DNA of 64,000 nucleotides from Pseudomonadota bacterium (GTDB lineage Bacteria > Pseudomonadota > Gammaproteobacteria > Burkholderiales > Burkholderiaceae_B). The position numbers were made by a program, and so were the translations under genes. This document shows positions 16,733 to 25,272 of the stretch, in pieces. Location: NCBI GenBank assembly GCA_023423975.1, contig JAFAEO010000043.1, positions 1 through 64,000 of the forward strand, written 5' to 3'. A model generated the notes under the pieces. The model was not told the DNA's origin and made no database searches. It saw nothing but the letters and a program-made list of their open reading frames with translations. Positions within the stretch are counted from its first letter, which is position 1, and every line of letters begins with the position of its first letter.

Positions 16733-19368
16733 GATTCTCCGCCAAAGCGGTTATGCAATTTGTAAAGGGCGTCCAACGCTTCGCGTGGGCTCATATTATC
16801 GGGATCGAGTTCCTGCAGGGCATCGCGCAAGGCGGTAAGCTCTAGCGCATCGTCGCTTTGCTGGTCATCGGTTTCCTGCGTGGCAGTAAACAGATTAAGC
16901 TGTGATATATCGCCTGCCTGGCTTTCCAGACGATCCAGCTCCCGTTTGGCCTGGCGAATGACTGCCACGGGCAGACCGGCCCGCTGCGCGACCTGAATGC
17001 CGTAGCTGCGACTGGCCGGACCTTCCTGAACTTCATGCAGAAAAACAATACCGCTGGCCGCTTCGGTGGCGGCAAGGTGCACATTAATTGCGGATGAATT
17101 CAGGTCAGGCAGACGGGTGATTTCAAAATAATGGGTGGCAAACAGTGTCAGCGCATGATTGTGGTCCAGCAGCCGGCAGGCGATGGCCCATGCCAGCGAC
17201 AGGCCGTCATAGGTAGAGGTGCCCCGGCCTATCTCGTCCATCAGCACCAGGCTGTTGGGTGTGCTGGCAGCCAGAATGGTGGCGGCCTCGGTCATCTCCA
17301 TCATGAAGGTGGACTGGCCGCCGGCCAGATCATCGGCAGCGCCAATTCGGGTAAAAATGCGATCAATCACGCCGATGGTGGCGGCAGTTGCCGGCACGAA
17401 GCTGCCCATGCGCGCCAACAGTACGATCAGGGCGGTCTGGCGCATGTAAGTTGATTTACCGCCCATGTTGGGGCCGGTAATAAGCAACATGCGTCTGTCA
17501 TGGTCCATCAGACAGCTATTGGGTGTGAATTGCTCGATCGTGTGCTCGACCACCGGATGGCGACCGGCCTCGATATCGATCACCGGGTGTTCGGCCAGTT
17601 GCGGGGCCACCCATTCGTTATCCCTGGCATGACTGGCCAGTGCAAGATAAACGTCCAGTTCGGCAATAGCCTGTGCGCAACGCTGCAGGGGTGTTACCCA
17701 ATCCTGCATGGTGTCAAGCAACTGCTCATAGAGCCATTTTTCGCGCGATAGCGCCCGGTCGCGGGCCGACAGCACTTTGTCTTCGAAGCCCTTGAGCTCC
17801 GGCGTAATATAACGTTCGACATTTTTGAGCGTCTGACGGCGCCGGTAGTCATCAGGCACTTTGTCGACCTGGCCCTTGGATACTTCAATGAAAAAGCCGT
17901 GAACCCGGTTGAACTCCACACGCAGATTGGCAATGCCACTGCGCTGGCGTTCCCTGGCCTCCAGCTCTACCAGAAAGGCGCCGCTGTCGCTGGCCAGGGT
18001 ACGCAGCTCGTCCAGCTCAGCGTCAAAACCGGGCGCGATCACGCCGCCATCGCGGATCATCGCTGCTGGTTCTGCTGCGACGGCAGCCTGCAGTGCTGCG
18101 TGCAGGCTGGCATCCAGGGTCAGTTCATTGTTGAGGACGTCAAGGCGATCGGCATTGGCATGCTGGTTGCGTAAAACCGTCTGCAGCTGTGGCAGGCGCG
18201 CCAGCGCATCGCGCAGGCTGGCCAGCTCGCGGGGGCGCACCGAACGCAGGGCGATACGTGTTGCGATACGTTCAAGATCGGGAAACGCATTGAGTTCTGT
18301 ACGCAGATTATCCAATGCGATATGAGGATGCACGGGCCCGTCGGGGCGTCCGGTCAGCATGGCTGCAACTGCGGTCTGGCGCGCTTGGATCTGGCTATTG
18401 GCGCGCAGCGGGTGGTGCAGCCAATGACGCAGCTTGCGACTGCCCATGGGCGTTTCACAATGATCCAGCAAAGAAAACAGAGTGGGCCGGCTCTCTCCGC
18501 TGATGGTTTCGGTAATTTCCAGATTTTTGCGTGTGACCGGATCCAGCACCAGATAGTCCAGTGCATGATCGACCATGATGTGCTGGACGTGCGACAGCGA
18601 TTGCGTTTGCGTTTGCGTGCGTTCCACGTAGCGCAGCAGCGCGCCGGCCGCGCAGATGGCGGCAGGCATATCGGCCATGCCGAAACTGCCCAGCGAATCG
18701 ATCTGGAAATGCTGGCAAAGCAGGGTGTTGGCATCATTCAGGTCATAGTGCCAGTCTGCAGTATGACTGATTGAGCCGCCAAACTTTGTCTCTAGGGCAA
18801 AAGAGTCGGCGTGTACGATTTCAGCGGGGGCGATGCGATGGATTTCCGAGTCCAGGGCTTCCTTATCGCATTGTGTCACTTTGAACTGGCCGCTGGCCAG
18901 GTTGAGCCAGGCCAGCCCGTATTTTGGCGCCTTGCCTTTGGGCGGCAGGAAAACCGACAGCAGGGGGCGGTCCAGCTTTGAAGGCAACAGGGTTTCGTCG
19001 GTCAGCGTACCAGGCGTAACGATGCGCACGATCTTGCGGTCAACGGGCCCCTTGCTTGTGGCAGGATCGCCGATCTGTTCGCAGATCGCCACCGATTCGC
19101 CCATGGCCACCAGACGCGCCAGATAGGTTTCCATGGCATGCACCGGAACACCTGCCATGGGAATGGGCTGGCCATTTGAGTTACCCCGCTTGGTGAGTGT
19201 CAGATTCAGCAGCCTGGCTGCCTGTTCGGCATCCTCATAGAACATTTCATAAAAATCTCCCATACGGTAGAACAGTAGTACAGATCCGGCCTCAAGTTTG
19301 AGGCGCAGGTACTGCTGCATCATGGGTGTGTGCCCGGAAGGCGCGATTTTACTGGTTTCTGCAGGCAT
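16729..19368 (-). CDS. mutS: DNA mismatch repair protein MutS
   Basis: The mismatch-recognition ATPase of methyl-directed repair, 879 residues, full length. The N-terminal mismatch-binding domain has TPMMQQYLRLK and, near residue 38, the GDFYEMF motif whose Phe stacks on the mispaired base and whose Glu contacts it. The ATPase domain has Walker A GPNMGGKST near residue 630 and Walker B/signature DEIGRGTSTYDG. The ATHYFEIT switch and the C-terminal dimerisation tail are present. The ATG at 19368 overlaps no other gene. The mutS stop overlaps roxA's start by 4 nt. The gene 5' of it is an unrelated GntR regulator on the same strand, 77 nt away. Confidence 0.98.
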   Translation of the reverse strand: MPAETSKIAPSGHTPMMQQYLRLKLEAGSVLLFYRMGDFYEMFYEDAEQAARLLNLTLTKRGNSNGQPIPMAGVPVHAMETYLARLVAMGESVAICEQIGDPATSKGPVDRKIVRIVTPGTLTDETLLPSKLDRPLLSVFLPPKGKAPKYGLAWLNLASGQFKVTQCDKEALDSEIHRIAPAEIVHADSFALETKFGGSISHTADWHYDLNDANTLLCQHFQIDSLGSFGMADMPAAICAAGALLRYVERTQTQTQSLSHVQHIMVDHALDYLVLDPVTRKNLEITETISGESRPTLFSLLDHCETPMGSRKLRHWLHHPLRANSQIQARQTAVAAMLTGRPDGPVHPHIALDNLRTELNAFPDLERIATRIALRSVRPRELASLRDALARLPQLQTVLRNQHANADRLDVLNNELTLDASLHAALQAAVAAEPAAMIRDGGVIAPGFDAELDELRTLASDSGAFLVELEARERQRSGIANLRVEFNRVHGFFIEVSKGQVDKVPDDYRRRQTLKNVERYITPELKGFEDKVLSARDRALSREKWLYEQLLDTMQDWVTPLQRCAQAIAELDVYLALASHARDNEWVAPQLAEHPVIDIEAGRHPVVEHTIEQFTPNSCLMDHDRRMLLITGPNMGGKSTYMRQTALIVLLARMGSFVPATAATIGVIDRIFTRIGAADDLAGGQSTFMMEMTEAATILAASTPNSLVLMDEIGRGTSTYDGLSLAWAIACRLLDHNHALTLFATHYFEITRLPDLNSSAINVHLAATEAASGIVFLHEVQEGPASRSYGIQVAQRAGLPVAVIRQAKRELDRLESQAGDISQLNLFTATQETDDQQSDDALELTALRDALQELDPDNMSPREALDALYKLHNRFGGES

Positions 19369-19445
19369 GAGTGATAAATTGTCTAAAGTATTCTGGCGTT
19401 CAATCGGCTATTTTACGATTATCCAGGGCCCGGTTGGGCGACGAG

Positions 19446-20135
19446 TCATTCGCCAATCCGCATTACTGCTCTGTCGATCAGTGCCAGCACGGCTTTTTCC
19501 GCCGCCTTGGGGTCGTGGGCGCCGATGGCATCCAGCAGTGTCTTATGCAGCGTCAATGCCTGGGGGTCTGGGCCCCACTGGTCACTGGATGCCCGAAAAC
19601 TCATGGTCCAGACTGCAGATAACGCCATTTCCAGTTGCCTGAAGAAAACGTTGCCGCTGGCGTGCAAGACTGCGCCATGAAAACGTAAATCGGCTTCGAT
19701 ATAGTCCGCACGATTATTTGCGCAAGACATGGCCTGGTATGCCAGTTGCAATGCCTCAATATCTGTTTGTTCGGCCCGTACTGCGGCCAGATGTGCCGCC
19801 TGTGGCTCGATGGCCTGCCTCAATTCCATCAGGTCGGCCATCAGTTTTTTGTCTGGCGGCAATCTTGCGTACCAGTCCAGCACGGATGGATCAAAAAGAT
19901 TCCATTTGCTGCGTGGCAGTACATGTGTGCCGGTGCGTGGCCGGATTGAAACCAGGCCTTTGGCGGCCAGGCTTTTCATCGCCTCTCTGATAATAAGGCG
20001 ACTGGCGCCATACGTGTTGGCCAATTCCGGTTCGGTGGGAAGCTGGATGCCTTCGGCAAAATGCCCGGCAACAATACTGCTACCTAAAGCATCGACTATT
20101 TGTTGATGGAAGTTTCGTAACTGGGATGAAGACAT
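19446..20135 (-). CDS. GntR/FadR-family transcriptional regulator
   Basis: A 229-residue regulator with an N-terminal winged helix (PTEPELANTYGASRLIIREAMKSLAAKGLV, about 32-62, then IRPRTGTHV) and a C-terminal FCD ligand domain (ELRQAIEPQAAHLAA; DLRFHGAVLHASGN, with Asp and His metal-ligand residues). This is the FadR/DgoR type, commonly responding to sugar acids. It is divergent from the Bug receptor, enolase-superfamily and DapA-like genes at 20288-23409 and should control them. A palindrome at 20195-20209 inside their promoter is the likely operator. The effector is probably a sugar acid or 2-keto-3-deoxy intermediate, by analogy with DgoR. Confidence 0.9.
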   Translation of the reverse strand: MSSSQLRNFHQQIVDALGSSIVAGHFAEGIQLPTEPELANTYGASRLIIREAMKSLAAKGLVSIRPRTGTHVLPRSKWNLFDPSVLDWYARLPPDKKLMADLMELRQAIEPQAAHLAAVRAEQTDIEALQLAYQAMSCANNRADYIEADLRFHGAVLHASGNVFFRQLEMALSAVWTMSFRASSDQWGPDPQALTLHKTLLDAIGAHDPKAAEKAVLALIDRAVMRIGE

Positions 20136-20182
20136 GGCGACAAGTATACCTGTTACGTAGCGGTTTACCTGCTACTGAACGA

Positions 20183-20212
20183 TTGACATTAATTATATAA
20201 TGATTATATGAT
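20183..20212 (+). promoter_or_regulatory. near-consensus promoter with an operator-like palindrome
   Basis: A perfect TTGACA (20183-20188) and a one-mismatch TATGAT (20207-20212) are 18 bp apart. Inside the spacer and touching the -10 is ATATAA-TGA-TTATAT (20195-20209), a perfect inverted repeat. A strong promoter with a symmetric element over the -10 suggests repression by a dimeric regulator, here most likely the divergent GntR protein. The start of the receptor gene is 76 nt downstream. Confidence 0.65.
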
Positions 20213-20287
20213 TGTATCTTTAAAATAAAAAGACCTACGCATCACAATAGCGAACAACCATTTATGTTCGCAGCAAGGAGACAATGC

Positions 20288-21256
20288 ATGAAAAAACCAA
20301 TCACCGCGCTCTTGCTGGCGCTGGCCGGGGCCTTGGTCAGTCCGGGCCTGGCCGGCGCGCAGCCGTTTCCGTCCAAGCCGATTCGCATGATTGTTCCGGT
20401 CCCGCCAGGTGGCTCTGGCGATCTGGTTTCCCGTTTGGTAGCCGGTGCTGCCGCAGACGATCTGCAGCAGCCGATCGTTATTGACAATCGTCCGGGCGCG
20501 ACCGGTAATATCGGCACCGTTGCCGCAGTTAATGCACCGGCCGACGGCTACACCATATTTTTATGCAGCATTGGCAACTGCTCGGTCAACGCCAGTCTGT
20601 ATACCAATCCGGGCTTTGATCTGTTCAAAGATATTGCACCGGTCATATTGCTGGGTTCGTCCATCAATGCGTTTGTTACCGGACCCAATACGGGAATCGA
20701 TAGCGTGCAGACGCTGATCGGCAAAGCAAAAACGGGTGATATCAGCTATGGTTCTTCCGGCGTGGGCGCATCCAATCACCTGGCAGGCGAACTACTCAAG
20801 AAAATGGCCAATATCTCTTTGTTGCACGTGCCATACAAAGGATCTGGCCCCGCAATTACTGATTTGATCGGCGGACAAATAGATGTTTTCTTTGATAATG
20901 AACCGTCGATTCTGCCGTTTATCAAATCGGGAAAGGTTAATGCGCTTGCCGTAACAGGGCGCACTCGCTCGGCCAATTTGCCCAATGTGCAAACCATGGA
21001 GGAGCTGGGCTATAAAGGTTTCGTCATCGAGCCCTGGTTTGCTATCGGGGCGCCTGCGGGGACACCGGTACCGGTGATTCAAAGATTGAATGCGGCGTTC
21101 AATCACGCCCTCAAGGATCCTGCTGTCATCAGCAAACTGAATCAATCAGGCATCGGAGCCATTGGTGGTACACCGTCTGTACTGGCCAGGCACATCAAAT
21201 CCGAACATGATAAATGGGCCGAATTGATCCGCGCCCAACGTATTTCCACAGAGTAA
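20288..21256 (+). CDS. Bug-family (TctC) periplasmic solute-binding protein
   Basis: A 322-residue extracytoplasmic receptor of the tripartite tricarboxylate transport (TTT) family. The Sec signal (KKPITALLLALAGALVSPGLAGA) is followed by the typical mature start QPFPSKPIRMIVPVPPGGSGD. Family motifs include NRPGATGNIGT, YGSSGVGASNHLAGEL, HVPYKGSGPA and GGQIDVFFDN. The start is the ATG at 20288, with AAGGAG 7 nt upstream; an upstream in-frame ATG (20264) has none. No tctA or tctB membrane genes are present, as usual for Bordetella-type Bug proteins that may share permeases. As first gene of the sugar-acid cluster it probably binds that pathway's substrate. Confidence 0.92.
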   Translation: MKKPITALLLALAGALVSPGLAGAQPFPSKPIRMIVPVPPGGSGDLVSRLVAGAAADDLQQPIVIDNRPGATGNIGTVAAVNAPADGYTIFLCSIGNCSVNASLYTNPGFDLFKDIAPVILLGSSINAFVTGPNTGIDSVQTLIGKAKTGDISYGSSGVGASNHLAGELLKKMANISLLHVPYKGSGPAITDLIGGQIDVFFDNEPSILPFIKSGKVNALAVTGRTRSANLPNVQTMEELGYKGFVIEPWFAIGAPAGTPVPVIQRLNAAFNHALKDPAVISKLNQSGIGAIGGTPSVLARHIKSEHDKWAELIRAQRISTE

Positions 21257-21261
21257 AAAAC

Positions 21262-22467
21262 ATGCGTATTACAGGTATTGAAACTACAAGACTCAAATCC
21301 CAGCCTAATTTGATCTGGGTTGAAATAGAAACAGATGAGGGTGTCGTCGGGCTGGGTGAGACCTTTCGCGGCGCGCAGGCGGTGGAAACCTATCTGCATT
21401 CCATGGCGGCGCCATTGATTCTGGGAGAAAATCCGCTGGACATCGAGCGTCTGCACAAGGTGCTTTTTCGTGGCTATCTGGGTTTCAACGGCAGTGGCGT
21501 AGAGAGTCGTGCTGCGTCGGCTATCGATATCGCCCTATGGGATATCTTCGGCAAGGTTACCGACCAACCCGTGTACCAGTTGCTGGGTGGCGCTTGTCAT
21601 GATCGCATGCGCGCCTACAATACCTGCGCCGGCGTTGACTACAATAGTAAAAGTATTCAACGTCGGCTGATTCAGCCGGGGGCAGAAAAAATCCGTGGCC
21701 GTTATGACGATCAGATCGCCTTTATCGAAGACCCGGCGCAACTGGCTCTTAGCCTGATTGATGAGGGCTTCGGCGCCATGAAAATATGGCCATTCGATGG
21801 TGCCGCCATGGAAACTGGTGGTCAGTATGTCAGTGCACGGCAAATGCGGCAAGGCCTTGAGGTGTTTGAGAAAATCAGGCTGGCCGTTGGTGACGAAATT
21901 GAAATCATGTGTGAATTTCATTCTATGTGGAATGTCACTTGCGCACTGGCCATCGCCCGGGAACTCAAGCAATTTCGTCCCTTCTGGGCAGAGGATCCAA
22001 TAAAGATGGATAGCCCAGGACTGCTGGCAGACTACCGCAGGCTTGCGCAGATCCCTGTATGTGGCAGTGAAACTCTGGCCTCTCAGAGTACGTTTCGTGA
22101 TTTGCTGGCGGAACACGCACTGGATATTGTGATGCTTGATCTATCCTGGTGTGGTGGTATCAGCGAAGGCAGGAAAATTGCCAGCCTTGCTGATGCATAT
22201 CAAAAGCCGATCGCGCCGCACGACTGTACCGGGCCGGTAGTGCTGTGGGCTTCTCTACACCTGGCCCTGGCATCGCCCAATGCGATTTTTCAGGAAGTGG
22301 TACGTGCGTTTCTTCATACCTTTTATAAAGACCTGGTTACCGAGTTGCCTGTTCTGGAGAAAGGATTCCTGTTGCGTCCCGATGCTCCGGGTCTGGGAAC
22401 GGCACTGGCACCTGCAGTCAAGAGCGATGCGCAGGCGTGCATTCGTCGCAGCACATTGCCTGTTTAA
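21262..22467 (+). CDS. enolase-superfamily sugar-acid dehydratase/racemase-like enzyme
   Basis: A mandelate racemase/muconate lactonising enzyme family member, 401 residues. Enzymes of this superfamily abstract a proton alpha to a carboxylate; many dehydrate aldonic or aldaric acids to 2-keto-3-deoxy acids. The capping domain (MRITGIETTRLKS, VGLGETFRGAQ) is followed by the barrel. Metal ligands appear as Glu in MCEFHSMW, Glu in WAEDP and Glu in GSETLAS. Asp in IVMLDLSWCGG and His in APHDCTGP form the expected Asp-His dyad. The second-strand motif reads MKIWPFD, so the second lysine of the common KxK pair is a tryptophan. The adjacent DapA-like lyase suggests a dehydratase feeding a keto-deoxy acid lyase. 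The exact substrate cannot be read. The start (21262) has a poor ribosome site, 5 nt after the receptor stop, suggesting coupling. Confidence 0.88.
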   Translation: MRITGIETTRLKSQPNLIWVEIETDEGVVGLGETFRGAQAVETYLHSMAAPLILGENPLDIERLHKVLFRGYLGFNGSGVESRAASAIDIALWDIFGKVTDQPVYQLLGGACHDRMRAYNTCAGVDYNSKSIQRRLIQPGAEKIRGRYDDQIAFIEDPAQLALSLIDEGFGAMKIWPFDGAAMETGGQYVSARQMRQGLEVFEKIRLAVGDEIEIMCEFHSMWNVTCALAIARELKQFRPFWAEDPIKMDSPGLLADYRRLAQIPVCGSETLASQSTFRDLLAEHALDIVMLDLSWCGGISEGRKIASLADAYQKPIAPHDCTGPVVLWASLHLALASPNAIFQEVVRAFLHTFYKDLVTELPVLEKGFLLRPDAPGLGTALAPAVKSDAQACIRRSTLPV

Positions 22468-22500
22468 CGATTTACGACAAATTTTCTTCTGGAGACGGAT

Positions 22501-23409
22501 ATGGCAACTTTCGACCGGGCGCAGGTGCGGGCTGCGCTTGATGGTATTTCAGGCATTCTGGTAACCCCCTTTGATGATCACGGCAAGATTGAACCGGCAC
22601 GACTGCAGCCCATTATCGATAGTGCAATAAATGCAGGCATACACATACTGGTGGCCAATGGTAATACCAGTGAGTACTACAGCTTGCGCTACGGGGAAAG
22701 CGAGGCTATGGTATCAGCCGCGGCGGATCAGATACGCGGGCGAATTCCGTTGCTCGGCGGAGTGGGGCGTGGTATTGAAGAGGCCTGCGACCTTGCGGCC
22801 GCTTCCCGGGCGGCCGGCGCCGATGCGCTGATGATTCATCAGCCGCCGGATCCCTTTGTGTCGCCACGAGGCATACTTGCCTACGTACGTCGTATCGAAG
22901 AAGCGGCGCAGGGTCTGCCGCTGGTGCTGTATCTGCGTAATGAGGCAATTGGCATGGCTGCCATAGAAGCGCTTTGCAGTGTTGACTCTGTGGTTGGCGT
23001 CAAATGGGCATCCCCGACGCCACTGGTGCTAGCCGACGCAATTGCCCGCACACGGCATTTGGATATAGCGTGGGTAGGTGGCCTGGCCGAGACCTGGGCA
23101 CCACCGTTTTACGCGGTAGGCGCCCGCGGGTTTACTTCAGGGTTGATAAACGTGGCCCCTGGCCACAGTGCTGCAATCCATAATGCACTTGAGAAAGGTG
23201 ACTACACTGCGGCAAATCAGTTAATCGCGCAAATGCTGCCGTTTGAGCAATTGCGGGCAGAAGAAAATAACGGTGCCAATGTGACGGTTGTGAAGACCGC
23301 ATTACAACTTCAAGGTCACAATTGCGGTGCAACCCGGCCACCTTCTGCTTGGCCCATGAATCCACAGGCGCTTGACACGCTCAGGCAATTATTAAGAATC
23401 TGGCAGTAG
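22501..23409 (+). CDS. DapA-superfamily lyase, probably acting on a 2-keto-3-deoxy acid
   Basis: A 302-residue member of the dihydrodipicolinate synthase/N-acetylneuraminate lyase superfamily, class I aldolase type. The Schiff-base Lys is in VVGVKWASP (about 168) and the catalytic Tyr in LVLYLRNE (about 144). The pyruvate-binding GNTSEYYSL loop replaces the GTTGE of true DapA. That loop, and the neighbouring dehydratase-like enzyme, argue for cleavage or dehydration of a keto-deoxy sugar acid rather than lysine synthesis, which dapA at 13430 already covers. GAGACGG lies about 7 nt before the ATG. It is the last gene of the cluster; a 14-bp palindrome (23427-23440) follows 18 nt after the stop. 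Confidence 0.88.
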   Translation: MATFDRAQVRAALDGISGILVTPFDDHGKIEPARLQPIIDSAINAGIHILVANGNTSEYYSLRYGESEAMVSAAADQIRGRIPLLGGVGRGIEEACDLAAASRAAGADALMIHQPPDPFVSPRGILAYVRRIEEAAQGLPLVLYLRNEAIGMAAIEALCSVDSVVGVKWASPTPLVLADAIARTRHLDIAWVGGLAETWAPPFYAVGARGFTSGLINVAPGHSAAIHNALEKGDYTAANQLIAQMLPFEQLRAEENNGANVTVVKTALQLQGHNCGATRPPSAWPMNPQALDTLRQLLRIWQ

Positions 23410-23426
23410 GCTGCTGCAACAGGCGG

Positions 23427-23440
23427 GGTCAGTACTGACC
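23427..23440. repeat. 14-bp perfect palindrome after the sugar-acid cluster
   Basis: GGTCAGT-ACTGACC is perfectly self-complementary, 18 nt past the lyase stop. With no loop and no T tract it is a poor terminator hairpin. It could be a protein site or the remnant of one. Confidence 0.4.
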
Positions 23441-23929
23441 GGGCGAGATTGCTGTGTCGCCTGTATTGCATGACACGACATGTGACCTGACATGATATGG
23501 CCTGATCGTTGTCGCGACAGCAAGGCAGCAGTGTGGCGTGCGCTTATGGCACATCAAGGGTGCCACGCCAAAATTGCGACCATCACCAGCATATCGGGCA
23601 TCATCAACATCATGACCATCGCATATGAAATATTTATGGCTGGCGGGTACGTTCGCAAGAAAATTGATAGCTCATCAAGCGATAGTATTCCGATTCACGG
23701 CTGTAACTTTTTGTATGAATGAATTTCCGATCCGCCTCGCATGGGAAGATTGCAATTGGTCCTGATTTTCGCAATTATTTGTTGAGTTTTGATCAAGCTA
23801 AAAAAACATTTATTGGATGGTTGGCAAATGGTCGCAATAACCAGCACAGGCCGCTATCTGGTTGGGGCATAAAGCGTGTTTTCCCAGCGATTATAAAATT
23901 GCATCACAATAGTTTTTTCATTTATAAAA

Positions 23930-23949
23930 TTTATTTCATATGAAATAAA
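23930..23949. promoter_or_regulatory. 20-bp perfect palindrome, likely operator
   Basis: TTTATTTCAT followed by ATGAAATAAA, a perfect 10+10 palindrome 283 bp before ehuB. CATATGAAATA from its right arm recurs at 23622-23632, and ATTTCAT recurs at 23971-23977. Repetition of the half-site makes a dimeric regulator plausible. No regulator gene is adjacent, so the protein is unknown. Confidence 0.55.
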
Positions 23950-24231
23950 CCTAGGGTTTTCCATGTATATATTTCATCTAAATGACGCCTTTTTGGATGT
24001 AACGAATATATCGAAATTAATCTATTTCGGTTGTGTTGAACCATTTATTTATGTTACTTCTATAAATGAAGCGATAACCGCTAGCGCAGAAAACACACTC
24101 GTCATGTGATGAATTTTATGCATGAAAGTGGGTTGTATTCTGCGTTTGAAAGTTATTTCAAATGCAATTTTTATCAGGATAGACTCCGGATAAAAACTTC
24201 AGGATAAATCAACTTCAAGGGGAGTAGAACG

Positions 24232-25095
24232 ATGAATAGAATGCTCAAAACTCGAACCCTGCTGGCTCTCGCTGTAGCAACCGCTGCGGCTTTTGGTACA
24301 GCGGCGTCAGCTGCCTCGTTGCAGGAAATTAAAGACAAAGGCGTGGTGCGAATTGCAGTCGCCAATGAAATACCTTATGGTTTTGTCGACCCAACTGGTG
24401 AGGCCAAAGGCGCCGGACCGGAAGTGGCCAAGCATATTATGGAACAGCTTGGTATCAAGGAAATAAAATGGGTCACCACGGGTTTCAGCTCACTGATTCC
24501 AGGCCTGAAAGCCGACCAGTTCGACATGGTCGCAGCAGAGATGGCTATCCTGCCTCAGCGTTGTCAGCAAGTGGCTTTCTCTGAACCTAATAGCTCCTAT
24601 GGTGAAGGCCTGCTGGTTGCCAAAGGCAATCCGGACAATCTGCATAAATACGAAGACTTCAGCAAATCAGACAAGAAAATTGCCATCATGGCGGGTGCTG
24701 ACCAGCTCGAAATGCTGCAGAAACTCGGCGTTGACGACAGCCGCATGGTGACCATCTCCAATAATGCAGATGCGATTTCAACAGTATCTACCGGCCGTGC
24801 TGCAGCCTATGCCGCGACCAGCCTGACGGTCAGTGAGCTGGCCGACAAGAGTGATAAAGTTGAGCCGGCAGGAAAATTTGAAGATCCGGTGATTGATGGC
24901 AAACCGGCGCGCAGCTGGGGCGGTTTCACCTTTGATCAGGACTCCGATGATCTGCGTAAAGCAGTCAACGAAGAACTGGCCAAGTTCAAGAAAACACCAG
25001 AGTGGAAAAAAATTCTGACAACTTATGGCTTTACCGAGCATGATCTGGAAGAGTCTACCAAGCAGACCACAGAACAGCTTTGCGCAGCAAAGTAA
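24232..25095 (+). CDS. ehuB: ectoine/hydroxyectoine ABC transporter substrate-binding protein
   Basis: A 287-residue periplasmic binding protein of the polar amino acid type (SBP family 3). An N-terminal signal (KTRTLLALAVATAAAFGTAASAAS) precedes LQEIKDKGVVRIAVANEIPYGF. The segment MVAAEMAILPQRCQQVAFSEPNSSYGEG matches the EhuB group, which binds the compatible solutes ectoine and hydroxyectoine. The specificity call is from recognition of this pattern and from the operon, not from binding residues. The ATG at 24232 has AAGGGGAG 8 nt upstream. It is the first of four genes (B, C, D, A). The 177-bp gap to ehuC may allow higher expression of the receptor. Confidence 0.85.
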   Translation: MNRMLKTRTLLALAVATAAAFGTAASAASLQEIKDKGVVRIAVANEIPYGFVDPTGEAKGAGPEVAKHIMEQLGIKEIKWVTTGFSSLIPGLKADQFDMVAAEMAILPQRCQQVAFSEPNSSYGEGLLVAKGNPDNLHKYEDFSKSDKKIAIMAGADQLEMLQKLGVDDSRMVTISNNADAISTVSTGRAAAYAATSLTVSELADKSDKVEPAGKFEDPVIDGKPARSWGGFTFDQDSDDLRKAVNEELAKFKKTPEWKKILTTYGFTEHDLEESTKQTTEQLCAAK

Positions 25096-25272
25096 TCAGG
25101 GCGTAGCCCTTCTGAGGGTTATGCGCAAGCCGTTTGGCGTGTGCACATGGGTCTGTGAGGCGATTGCAGACCCATCCCTGGTGTGGCGATGGCCACCTGG
25201 TTCAAACTCACCGGCTCGTGCAGGCTGCTGCTTGCACCCTTCATTTCATTTCCAAAAAACAAAAGGCGACCG

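Larger units (their letters stand above)
23410..24231. other. A+T-rich non-coding region before the ehu operon
   Basis: Over 800 bp without a credible gene. Two short frames (23492-23722 and 23719-23943) lack ribosome sites, conserved features and normal codon use. The right half (about 23700-24180) is strikingly A+T-rich compared with flanking genes and carries the 20-bp palindrome at 23930 with related half-sites at 23622-23632, 23971-23977 and 24154-24160. The length and composition suggest a complex promoter for the ABC importer, possibly a nucleoid-protein target, or degenerate DNA left by a lost gene. Confidence 0.5.

Noticed and set aside
21142..23365. Several long antisense frames under the enolase-superfamily and DapA-like genes
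   Set aside because: They are shadows of strongly supported coding frames and have no starts of their own.
23492..23943. Two short frames in the region before ehuB
   Set aside because: Atypical composition, no ribosome sites, Ile/Phe/Lys-rich products with no recognisable motif; better explained as A+T-rich non-coding DNA.
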